Of a stretch of 37,791 nt of DNA, positions 15,550-23,431 are shown in pieces. Position 1 is the stretch's first letter. Each line of letters starts with the position of its first letter. The stretch is from the NCBI GenBank assembly GCA_902783115.1, contig CACZPW010000082.1, forward strand, positions 1 to 37,791, written 5' to 3'. The position numbers were made by a program, and so were the translations under genes. This DNA is from an uncultured Ruminococcus sp. (GTDB taxonomy: Bacteria > Bacillota > Clostridia > UBA1381). Below the pieces are notes generated by a model, which did not search any database, was not told where the DNA came from, and saw only the letters and a program-made list of their open reading frames with translations.

Positions 15550-17607
15550 TCAAGATTGTCCAAGCATGGCAAACCTTGTTGAGCCTTTATTTATTGAATA
15601 TTCATCAGTGCCCACTATACTGCAGGATTTACTGAGCCGTATATCTGCCGAGGATGCGCCAATCTTAATATTATATGTACCACTCTCTACATGCCATTTT
15701 TTAAGACAAATATTATAATACGCAAAATCAGACTCTGAGAGTGTAAATGTTACAGTTCTTATCTCTCCGGGCTCAAGGTGTACCTTTTTAAAGCCTTTAA
15801 GCTCCTTGTCCGGTCTGTCAACCGTATTTTCCGATTGCGATAAATACAATTCAACAACCTCTTTACCTGCAACCTTGCCGATATTTTTTACCTTACACGA
15901 TACACTCGCTTTTAACTTACCCGGTTCGCTCTGAACAAGCGAAATATCAAGGTCTGAATACTCAAACTGAGTATATGAGAGTCCATGCCCGAATGGAAAC
16001 CATATTTTATCCTTATGCCTGTCATAGTATCTGTAACCCACATAAAGACCTTCTCTGTAACAGGTTATTCTTCCGTCCCCATAAGGCTCGATATCCATTC
16101 TGTCCTTTATAGCAAAGGTTTCGGAAAGCTTTCCGCTTGGATTTTGATAACCAAACAATATATCTGCAACAGCCTTTCCTCCTGCCTCTCCGCTAAACCA
16201 CATCTGAACAACGCCCTTGACACGGTTATACCATCTTCCCGGCAGCATTGCCGAACCTGACTGCATAACCACAACAACATTGTCGCACACATTGCAGGCG
16301 GCATCTACCATACCGTTTACATAATTGGGGAATGTAAGATTTTCCCTGTCCCAATGCTCTGTTTCTGTATCGGACCCAAAGTTATTGCTTATAAACAGAA
16401 CCATCATATCATATTTTTCATCAGAATATACCAAATCATTGATTTTTGCAATATCCTCCGCACCCATATATCCGTCGGGCTGTATGCGGTCATATTGCAG
16501 GTTAATCCCCTCCGCCTTGGCATATTTTATCATATAATCGATAGGCTTATCAATCATTTTCGGATTGACATTGACCTTGCCGCTTCCGGCACCCATAATT
16601 AAAGGAATTTGCGCAGCTCTGCCGAATACCGCTATTTTCTTGTATTTATCGGAGGTTATTGGAAGGATATTATCATCATTCTGAAGCAGGGTGATTCCCT
16701 CAATCGCCGCATCATATGCAACATTGTGCTCCGCTTGGCGGCAGTATTCTTTACCATCTATCTGCATATCCTTGATTCGGTTGATAAACGCAAGGACTCT
16801 GTCGGCCGACTTGTCGATTTCCTCCTCACTTATCGTCCCGTTTTTAAGACCTTTTCTTAAATCCTCAAGAATATTATTATTGCACGGCATATCAATATTG
16901 AGTCCGGCTTTTATTGCCTTGCACGCATCATGTACGGCGCCCCAATCTGATATTACAACTCCGTCATAACCCCATTCATCTCTTAATATATCTGTCAGTA
17001 AATACTTATTTTCCGAACACCATATTCCGTTTAGCTTATTATAAGCGCACATAACCGATGTGGGGTTTGAGTTTTTTATCGCTATCTCAAAGGGTTTTAA
17101 ATAAAGCTCTCTGAGTGTCCGCTCATCTATTTCCGCACTGTATGTACCGCGGTTATATTCCTGATTATTTGCCGCAAAATGTTTTAATGAGGAACCTATT
17201 CCCTCGGTTTCAAGACCGTTTACAAGCGCCGCAGCCATATGTCCGGTAAGAACAGGATCCTCTGAAAAGTACTCAAAGTTTCGTCCGCAATACGGAGTTC
17301 TTTTCATATTTAATCCGGGGCCCAAAAGCATTTCATAACCTAACCTTCGACACTCTCTTCCAAGTGATGCCCCGACTTTAAACGCCACATCCCTGCTCCA
17401 CGACGCTCCTACTGCCGATGCCGACGGGAAGCATACACATCCACCGTCGGAATTATCCGAATAATTTCGCACACCGCTCGGTCCGTCAACCATTGCAACC
17501 GGCTCGATTTCAAGCTCTTTTATTTCTCTTGTTTTATCATTATAGCCGGTAAACAGCTGTGACTTTATTTTTAATTCTAAATCACTTGACTTTATATTTT
17601 TTTTCAT
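15550..17607 (-). CDS. GH3 beta-glycosidase, cytoplasmic
   Basis: The product of about 685 residues has the GH3 order: TIM-barrel-like domain (about 1-290), alpha/beta sandwich (about 300-540) and a C-terminal Fn3-like domain. Key motifs are VDGPSGVR, KHFAANNQEYNR, and VVISDWGAVHD with the nucleophile Asp at about 221. GH3 enzymes remove beta-glucose, beta-xylose or related non-reducing ends; this length and architecture are common for beta-glucosidases. No signal peptide is visible. The ATG at 17607 is preferred over an in-frame GTG two codons earlier, but neither has a strong ribosome-binding site. It is the first gene of the import/degradation segment, after a long hairpin that separates it from the ~1700-aa surface protein gene. 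Confidence 0.92.
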   Translation of the reverse strand: MKKNIKSSDLELKIKSQLFTGYNDKTREIKELEIEPVAMVDGPSGVRNYSDNSDGGCVCFPSASAVGASWSRDVAFKVGASLGRECRRLGYEMLLGPGLNMKRTPYCGRNFEYFSEDPVLTGHMAAALVNGLETEGIGSSLKHFAANNQEYNRGTYSAEIDERTLRELYLKPFEIAIKNSNPTSVMCAYNKLNGIWCSENKYLLTDILRDEWGYDGVVISDWGAVHDACKAIKAGLNIDMPCNNNILEDLRKGLKNGTISEEEIDKSADRVLAFINRIKDMQIDGKEYCRQAEHNVAYDAAIEGITLLQNDDNILPITSDKYKKIAVFGRAAQIPLIMGAGSGKVNVNPKMIDKPIDYMIKYAKAEGINLQYDRIQPDGYMGAEDIAKINDLVYSDEKYDMMVLFISNNFGSDTETEHWDRENLTFPNYVNGMVDAACNVCDNVVVVMQSGSAMLPGRWYNRVKGVVQMWFSGEAGGKAVADILFGYQNPSGKLSETFAIKDRMDIEPYGDGRITCYREGLYVGYRYYDRHKDKIWFPFGHGLSYTQFEYSDLDISLVQSEPGKLKASVSCKVKNIGKVAGKEVVELYLSQSENTVDRPDKELKGFKKVHLEPGEIRTVTFTLSESDFAYYNICLKKWHVESGTYNIKIGASSADIRLSKSCSIVGTDEYSINKGSTRFAMLGQS

Positions 17608-17636
17608 CTTCACACCATATTTCTTTTAGAATTGTG

Positions 17637-17672
17637 TGCAGAGGTTGTTGCAAAAATGCAACAACCCTTGCA
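17637..17672 (-). terminator. Long hairpin after the ~1700-aa protein gene
   Basis: Fifteen-nucleotide arms (17637-17651 and 17658-17672) pair with one mismatch and one wobble around a 6-nt loop, about 30 nt after the stop codon. No U-run follows on the minus strand, so termination may be incomplete. It lies in the 95-nt gap before GH3, where I find no clear promoter; it probably marks a transcript segment boundary or processing site. Confidence 0.5.
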
Positions 17673-17702
17673 CTACTTAATTGCCGCATCAAGCAAATCA
17701 TA

Positions 17703-20700
17703 TTATTCCCCTATGGAAACTGCATCTGTCAAAGATTGCATCTGTGTAAGAGAGTTCCAAAGGAATGCCTTTGCAGATACCTCGCCCGTCTTTGGGGTAG
17801 CAGATACATTTATTGCTTTTTCCGTACCTGTTGCATCTGTGGTTGAAGAAACAGTGGTAAGACCCGTAAGAGCGCCTGTTTCATCATAGAACGCAAGCAC
17901 CATTGTTACAGGGATACTGCTATTAGCAGTATATTTAACAGATGCATTAACAGCTCTTCCCTCTGTAACTGTCGGCAAATCAAACTCGATATTGCCAAAT
18001 ACCGTTTTTTCCTCAATCAGCTCATCACCCTTTGTTAAGATTGAGTTTATCTTTACATTATGTGATGAAGTTGTTGCATCGTTAAGCACGGTAATTACTA
18101 CATTATGTTTGCCCTCGCCAAGGTCTGTTACCCTTACAGGCATAGGAGGTCCGCTCTGTACATAGGTTTCTGCCGATGCGACCTTAACCTCGCCGTCAAC
18201 CTCTACCTTAAATCTGCCGCCGGCGCTGTTTCTTGCAACATCTATAATCAGCTCATCACCCTCAAAATCATACTCAAATGAGTCGCCCGCATCTGTAAGT
18301 GTAAGGTCTACATTATCATAGTTGTATACATAGTTCTTATACTCTGTAAGAGGAGTAACAGCTGAATTTGCCAACGGCTTTACAAGATATTTAGCACAGT
18401 CGGAGGTCATAACGGCATTTACATAATCGCCGTATACCTTTGAGCCATTTGTTGCGCCCGATGTTGACGGGTGAGTTGAATCGGGAAGATAATTCTTAGC
18501 GTCCCAATCACTTGCAAACTGCGCATCTGTGTTATAAAGCGATCGTACATAGTCATGAATACTTATCGACTGTATTCCGTAAGCCCTTGCAATTCTCTCA
18601 TGCTCTGCCATAGCATATGTATTTGTATCAAAGTTCAATACTGTTGTATATACAAATATGATTACCGGCGGTTTTTCAAGCGCATTTAAGTTTCTTACTA
18701 TGGACTCCATATACTTAGCCGTTTGTGTATTTGCCGAATCATTTACGGCATATTCTACAAATACAATATCAGGGTCCTTTGAAATAACATCTCTGTTAAG
18801 TCTTATCCAGCCGTACTCAGCGCCCGTGCCTCCGATTGAAGCGTTATAGCAATTAGCATTGGGGAAATGCTCCTTGAACCAATTGGTGCTGTATACTCTC
18901 CAACCCTCCTGATTAGTTATAGAGCCTCCGAAATATACAACATTTAGTTCATCCTCGGCACTGTAGCCTGCAGGATATGCAAACTCTGCATTCTCGTCAT
19001 AGGCGGTTGTGAACAAAACATTTTGCTCTGATTCAGCGCCTGTTACCTCTGCAGGGATATTTAAGGTATACTTTGTGTTATACTCAAATCCCGACGGGAA
19101 TATAGTAACATCATTTCCGTCTGCTTCAACCTCTATTGCAACATCGTTTCCGTCCTCATCAACAAGAGTGATGCTGTCAAGATTTTGCGGAGTGTTGATT
19201 GATGTGAAATTAAATACATCACCGTCTTTAATAAGGGCTGAGCCTTCAAGTGCTATACCGTCATTGTAGGTCACATCTACCTTACCGTAATCTGCATCGA
19301 TAATTCTGAAATAATCAATGCTCAAAGGTGCGTCTGTGGCTCTTAACATACGGGCAAATCTGAAATCGCTTATTTCATATTTCTTGTGGTTATATATGAA
19401 TGAAAGCACTCCTGAATTTGCAATATTGCCGTTGCCGTCATCTACAGAAATCTGGTACTTCTGCGCTACAAAGTCAAATGCCATTGAAAGCGAATACCAT
19501 CTGTCAGGCTCAAGCACAAAATCATCATCATATACCGTAAACGGCGTACCCTCTGTGCCTGCAACAGCGTCATATCTTAAAACTCTGTTACTATCAACCT
19601 TTAAGAGTGCGATGTTATCGCCCAAGTACATAAACTGATCATCAACAGTACCCTCGCCAAGCTTGAATCTTGTTTCAATTATCACATTCTTCTTGCCTGT
19701 GCAGTCAAGCTGCTGAGAAGCTCTTGGAGACTTTGTTATAAATGTCTCGTTTGCAACTTCTTTAAATATAGGCATGAACGCTCTGTACTGATGATCTCCG
19801 CCGTATGTGGATGTGAACACACCGTCCTTAACATAAGTTGAGTTGTTTTCCACTGAGTACTTGTTTGCGTTAAGGCTAAGATACCAAACAGTATCGTCGT
19901 CATTACCGTCAAACTCGGCTCTGTACATATATTTCGCCTCATCTGCGGCTCTGAAATTAAACTCTGTATCATCAACCGTAAGAGTATGCTTTGTTCTCGG
20001 CACCAGTGCAGGTACGGTAAATACCGCTGTTTTTGCATCTTGTGATAACTCTGCTGTTACAGCATTATTATCAAGCTTAATGCTGTCCGCTGTCATTTCG
20101 CTCTTTGACTTAACCGTTACGATATCGCCGGGGCGTACATTTCCTGCACCGTCAATACTGTCATTATATTTTCCGAAAGTTGCCTCAGGAACAGGGATAA
20201 GTGATGCATCTGTTATATTAAGATAATCAAGCGTTGTTCCTGCAAAGCCACCGTATGCAAGCTGTACATATCTGATGTCTGATAAAGTTGACGCACAGTT
20301 AATAGCACTTGTGGTGTACTTGTTACCGCTGTCATCTGAAACTGTCAGTGTATATGTCTTGCCTGTACCGTTAAGCTTTATGGCAATGTTATACCATGTC
20401 TGATCCTTTAATAGTATGCCTGTTGATTCCTGATTTCCGCCGTTTCCGGAGGTTATAACGCCGTTAGCGTCTGTGATGATCATTATACCCTTGGTATAGT
20501 TATCTGCTCCCGCGCCCATAATGTTAAAGAGCGGATTGTTTCCGTCGCTTATATGGATAGTACCGTCCTCGTCCTTACTGTTTGCCTTGTACTTAACTCT
20601 TGTTTCGATAAGCAAATCCTTGCCCTGTGTAAGAGGAACGACTTTTTTAAACATAATTGTCGGCTTTACATTTCCACCGTACGGAACATTGAGTGTACCG

Positions 20701-22811
20701 CCCGATACGGTTGCATTTAAATAATCACCGAAAATATTTTGGTCACTGTCATTCTCTGCCAAAAGTGCCTTTGTGTTTACCATTCTGTATGCAACGGGGT
20801 CTGTATCAAACTCGTCACTGAACAAAATCCACTGCGGAGCCTTGGTTACAAATGAAACATCTGCCGGGGCGTTTCCGCCAAGCATAGGAATATGAATTGT
20901 ATATGTAGTAGCATTTTCAAGACCGCTGAGCGTAATAGTTGCGGAGTTTTCATCAACTGCTGTTACGCTCATCTGTGCATCGTTATTTACGGTTATTTTG
21001 CTAAGATCATTTGCTGCTACGGGGTTTTCAAAGAACACGGTTGCTGTAAGCTCTGTAGAAACATCTGTCTGACCGTTTAATGCCTCGTCATTTTCATCGT
21101 TTATAACCTCAACACTGCCCATCTTTGAAACATTTACATAATCAACCGTTGTTGATGTAAATGCACCGTATGCAAGCTGAATATATCTTAAATCAGGCAG
21201 AGTTGTTGCACTGTTAAGTGTACCGCTTGTGTATTTATTGCCGTTGTCATCAGCTACGGTATATTTGAAGGTTTTACCTGTACCGTCAATGATTATAGTA
21301 AAATTATACCAGGTCTGATCCTTTAAAACAAAGTCGGAAACCTCTTGATTTCCACCGTTTCCTGCACTTACATTTCCGTTTTCAAGACTGAAAAGAATGC
21401 CGTTTGTTGCGTAATTTGAACCCGTGCCTATGATATTGAAGAGAGGGTTGTTTCCGTTTGTAATCTTTAATGTCCCGTCCTCCTCCTTATATCCGTTTTC
21501 AGCCTTATACTTAACTCTTGTGTTTATTACCAGACCCTTCTGCTCAAGCGGTACTGCCTTATAAAGCATAATTGCAGGCTTTACATTTCCGCAATAACCC
21601 ACATTCAGATTTCCGCCTGATACTGTCGGGTGATAAGGCTCGCCGTTTATATCAAAATGACCGAAATTATTTCCGTCACTGTCGCTTTGATTTAAAGCTG
21701 CCTTTGTGTTTACTATTGCATAGGTTGAATTTGCCGTGTCAAAGCTCTCGTCAAACATTGCCCATTCGGCTGCAACTGTCTTAAACGAAATATCGCTTGC
21801 TCTGTTTCCGCCAAGCATTGGGATATGAACAGTGTAGCTTGACGAATTTTTAAGGCCTGTAAATGAAATTACGGCAAAATTTTCGTCTATTGCCTCAACC
21901 GTGAAATTTGCGCCGTTACTTACTGAAATACTTGCCAAATCGTCCTCGGTTATGGGATTGTCAAAAACTATGGTTGCCTCGAAGGTAGTCGGAACATCAA
22001 CCTGAGTGTCAAGAGGCTCGTCATTTTCACCGTTTATAATTTCAACAACGCCTAAATCCTCTACATCATAAATATTTATATAGTCCACAAATGTGTCGGT
22101 AAAAGCTCCGTATGCAAGCTGGATATACTGTATACTGCTTATAGCTGATACCGGCTTTAGTGTGGGGCTTGTATAAATATTATTGTTGTCGTCGGAAATT
22201 GTGTATGTAAATTCTCCGCCGTTATTTGAGACTTTAATACTGATATTATACCATGTATTATTCTGAAGATGCATATCCGAGGTTACTGTTGTTCCGTCAT
22301 AGCCACCGCCTGTTATAAGGGTGTTGCCGTTACCCGGCTCGGCAATAATAAGACCTCTTGTATAATTATCCGCACCTGAACCCATGATATTAAAGAGAGG
22401 GTTTCCGCCGTCTGCTATGGCGATACCGTCACTCTTTATGTAGCTTCCGCTTGCATTGTATCTGACTCTTGTATCAATTACAATGTCATGTCCGGACTCT
22501 ATTGTAATAGGATTTTTCAACATAACAGTCGGCTTTCTGTCACCGCACCAGCCGGCTTTAAGAGCACCGCCTGCTAAAACCGGGTGGAAATCACCACCGT
22601 TTACATCCCAGTAGCCGAATATGTTATTGTCACCGTCTCTTGCACTTAAAAGACTTTTTGTGTTGACAACTCTGTATGAAGTGCTTTCTGCGTCAAAGCT
22701 CTCGCTAAACAGCATCCAGCTTGGCAAATCGTCTGCCAGTACACTGACTGCGGGCAATGCCGAAAGAATCATTGCTACAGAAATAATCGCACTGATAATT
22801 CTCCTTTTCAT
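17703..22811 (-). CDS. Large secreted jelly-roll/Ig-repeat protein with SGNH esterase domain
   Basis: About 1702 residues. A signal peptide (MKRRIISAIISVAMILSALP, cleaved near VLA-DD) is followed by three homologous units, near residues 30, 347 and 657, each a concanavalin-like jelly-roll of about 220 residues. The first two carry a clear Ig-like module ending IPMLGGN.A.D(I/V)SF; a related Ig-like segment follows the third. A divergent jelly-roll starts near 960, then another Ig-like module. The SGNH hydrolase domain (about 1288-1470) has block I YFGGSITNQ, block III EYAVND and block V DSTHPS with the Asp-His pair. A beta domain and an Ig-like C-terminus ending AKAFLWNSL follow. It probably deacylates a polysaccharide outside the cell while the repeats bind glycan. 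No LPXTG or SLH anchor is visible. The ATG at 22811 has AGGAG 8 nt upstream. Confidence 0.85.
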   Translation of the reverse strand: MKRRIISAIISVAMILSALPAVSVLADDLPSWMLFSESFDAESTSYRVVNTKSLLSARDGDNNIFGYWDVNGGDFHPVLAGGALKAGWCGDRKPTVMLKNPITIESGHDIVIDTRVRYNASGSYIKSDGIAIADGGNPLFNIMGSGADNYTRGLIIAEPGNGNTLITGGGYDGTTVTSDMHLQNNTWYNISIKVSNNGGEFTYTISDDNNNIYTSPTLKPVSAISSIQYIQLAYGAFTDTFVDYINIYDVEDLGVVEIINGENDEPLDTQVDVPTTFEATIVFDNPITEDDLASISVSNGANFTVEAIDENFAVISFTGLKNSSSYTVHIPMLGGNRASDISFKTVAAEWAMFDESFDTANSTYAIVNTKAALNQSDSDGNNFGHFDINGEPYHPTVSGGNLNVGYCGNVKPAIMLYKAVPLEQKGLVINTRVKYKAENGYKEEDGTLKITNGNNPLFNIIGTGSNYATNGILFSLENGNVSAGNGGNQEVSDFVLKDQTWYNFTIIIDGTGKTFKYTVADDNGNKYTSGTLNSATTLPDLRYIQLAYGAFTSTTVDYVNVSKMGSVEVINDENDEALNGQTDVSTELTATVFFENPVAANDLSKITVNNDAQMSVTAVDENSATITLSGLENATTYTIHIPMLGGNAPADVSFVTKAPQWILFSDEFDTDPVAYRMVNTKALLAENDSDQNIFGDYLNATVSGGTLNVPYGGNVKPTIMFKKVVPLTQGKDLLIETRVKYKANSKDEDGTIHISDGNNPLFNIMGAGADNYTKGIMIITDANGVITSGNGGNQESTGILLKDQTWYNIAIKLNGTGKTYTLTVSDDSGNKYTTSAINCASTLSDIRYVQLAYGGFAGTTLDYLNITDASLIPVPEATFGKYNDSIDGAGNVRPGDIVTVKSKSEMTADSIKLDNNAVTAELSQDAKTAVFTVPALVPRTKHTLTVDDTEFNFRAADEAKYMYRAEFDGNDDDTVWYLSLNANKYSVENNSTYVKDGVFTSTYGGDHQYRAFMPIFKEVANETFITKSPRASQQLDCTGKKNVIIETRFKLGEGTVDDQFMYLGDNIALLKVDSNRVLRYDAVAGTEGTPFTVYDDDFVLEPDRWYSLSMAFDFVAQKYQISVDDGNGNIANSGVLSFIYNHKKYEISDFRFARMLRATDAPLSIDYFRIIDADYGKVDVTYNDGIALEGSALIKDGDVFNFTSINTPQNLDSITLVDEDGNDVAIEVEADGNDVTIFPSGFEYNTKYTLNIPAEVTGAESEQNVLFTTAYDENAEFAYPAGYSAEDELNVVYFGGSITNQEGWRVYSTNWFKEHFPNANCYNASIGGTGAEYGWIRLNRDVISKDPDIVFVEYAVNDSANTQTAKYMESIVRNLNALEKPPVIIFVYTTVLNFDTNTYAMAEHERIARAYGIQSISIHDYVRSLYNTDAQFASDWDAKNYLPDSTHPSTSGATNGSKVYGDYVNAVMTSDCAKYLVKPLANSAVTPLTEYKNYVYNYDNVDLTLTDAGDSFEYDFEGDELIIDVARNSAGGRFKVEVDGEVKVASAETYVQSGPPMPVRVTDLGEGKHNVVITVLNDATTSSHNVKINSILTKGDELIEEKTVFGNIEFDLPTVTEGRAVNASVKYTANSSIPVTMVLAFYDETGALTGLTTVSSTTDATGTEKAINVSATPKTGEVSAKAFLWNSLTQMQSLTDAVSIGE
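21130..21780 (-). repeat. Duplicated jelly-roll coding segment, copy in the ~1700-aa protein gene
   Basis: This stretch encodes the second jelly-roll of the ~1700-aa protein. It aligns with 23860-24510 in the 699-aa protein gene with very high nucleotide similarity, including a 55-nt exact match (21209-21263 with 23938-23992). Identity at silent positions implies recent duplication or gene conversion. Confidence 0.8.
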
Positions 22812-22900
22812 TCTCCTGTCTCCTTTTTTAATCACTTTTAAACAAAACAGACGGCTTATATACCGTTCTGTTATAACTTTTTTATATTTTTGCTCTCTCC

Positions 22901-23040
22901 CGTTTTGGTTTTTGAGAGTTTCCCCTCATCAAGCTGCTGCCAATCCTTCATATGATTATGGTAGCTCGGCTGTCACCGCTTTCGGTGGCTGACGAGTTTT
23001 TTTCGCTTGGTTTTGAGAGTTTCCCCTGTCAAGGGGCATT
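22901..23040 (-). repeat. Structured leader / palindromic intergenic repeat cluster
   Basis: Within the 411-nt gap before the ~1700-aa protein gene, two near-identical 21-22-nt direct repeats (22905-22926 and 23007-23027; core GAGAGTTTCCCCT) flank two hairpins. One hairpin is strong (22965-22996, four outer pairs and a 5-bp GC stem around a 4-nt loop); the other spans about 22931-22965. A third small palindrome (23023-23036, CCCC/GGGG) abuts the upstream repeat. From memory, the GCTGTCACCG...CGGTGGCTGA hairpin resembles dispersed palindromic repeats common in gut Clostridia. It would lie in the 5' UTR of the downstream gene if the candidate promoter at 23038-23065 is real. No known riboswitch matched on inspection. 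Confidence 0.55.
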
Positions 23041-23065
23041 ATATGGCATATCTTCTCTATGGCAC
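23038..23065 (-). promoter_or_regulatory. Candidate promoter for the ~1700-aa protein gene
   Basis: A perfect -10 TATAAT (23043-23038) is preceded after 16 nt by GTGCCA (23065-23060; 4 of 6 to the -35 consensus). Transcription would start near 23031, giving a leader of about 220 nt that begins at the structured repeat region. It is a prediction from sequence only. Confidence 0.4.
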
Positions 23066-23149
23066 AGCATATCCATGATACAGCCGCACCATTCGGAACA
23101 CACCCATCTAATGCCTCTTGACACAGGGAAGAAAGAGAGAGAGTTTTTT

Positions 23150-23208
23150 AAAACACATATCGCCTACCGTAAATTTTTTATCTGCGGCAAGATGCCAATG
23201 TGTGTTTT
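23150..23208 (-). terminator. Possible terminator after the 60-aa peptide gene
   Basis: Imperfect arms (AAAACACAT at 23150-23158 against ATGTGTGTTTT at 23198-23208), with additional inner pairing, start about 14 nt after the stop codon of the small gene. The inner GGCA/TGCC stem is followed by an A-rich, not U-rich, stretch, so termination strength is doubtful. The remaining sequence from 23066 to 23149 shows no gene. Confidence 0.3.
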
Positions 23209-23222
23209 ACTTTTTTAAGCTA

Positions 23223-23405
23223 TCAGTTATTTGGGACTCCTATATTGCTATCCCCATATGACCAATAATCCACATTTCCCGAGTCACTGCCTACCACAAT
23301 GCCACCGCTTTCAAAAGAATCCGGCAACATAGCGCTCGCAGTTAAAATATCCTCTGCTTCAAAGGTTATAACCTCGATAGCAGGCTTTATATATATCTCT
23401 TTCAT
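23223..23405 (-). CDS. Small peptide of unknown function (60 aa)
   Basis: A strong AGGAGG lies 8 nt before the ATG, and the gene begins 26 nt after the stop of the 699-aa protein gene, so it is a real, operon-borne small gene. The product starts MKEIYIKPAIEVITFEAEDI and has an LTAS segment, then a Gly/Ser/Asp-rich tail (ESGGIVVGSDSGNVDYW) ending GVPNN. It lacks Cys, a signal peptide and membrane segments. Short proteins with a Y-x-K-P-x-(I/L)-E...D-(I/V)-(I/L)-x-x-S N-terminus are, to my recollection, widespread and uncharacterised in gut Clostridia. A leader-plus-core division like a modified-peptide precursor is conceivable, but no modification enzyme is nearby. I do not assign a function. 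Confidence 0.75.
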   Translation of the reverse strand: MKEIYIKPAIEVITFEAEDILTASAMLPDSFESGGIVVGSDSGNVDYWSYGDSNIGVPNN

Positions 23406-23431
23406 TTTTTTATTCCTCCTGTCTAAGCCTA

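Noticed and set aside
22950-23000. Resemblance of AGCCGAGCTACC to the 3' part of c-di-GMP-I riboswitches
   Set aside because: The conserved GACGCAAAGCC core and the 5' GGCAAACC element are absent, so the resemblance is probably chance.
22901-23030. Glycine-riboswitch-like GAAACTCTC motif in the leader
   Set aside because: The conserved continuation (AGGCAAA and GGACAG) is missing, the motif is a simple direct repeat, and the downstream gene is unrelated to glycine metabolism.
23022-23035. Perfect TTGACA on the minus strand as a -35 box
   Set aside because: No -10-like hexamer lies 15-19 nt downstream; the sequence is the loop region of the CCCC/GGGG palindrome.
23223-23405. Bacteriocin or modified-peptide (RiPP) cluster
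   Set aside because: No lanthipeptide synthetase, radical-SAM, YcaO, protease or dedicated exporter gene is adjacent in the window; only the peptide's two-part look suggests it.
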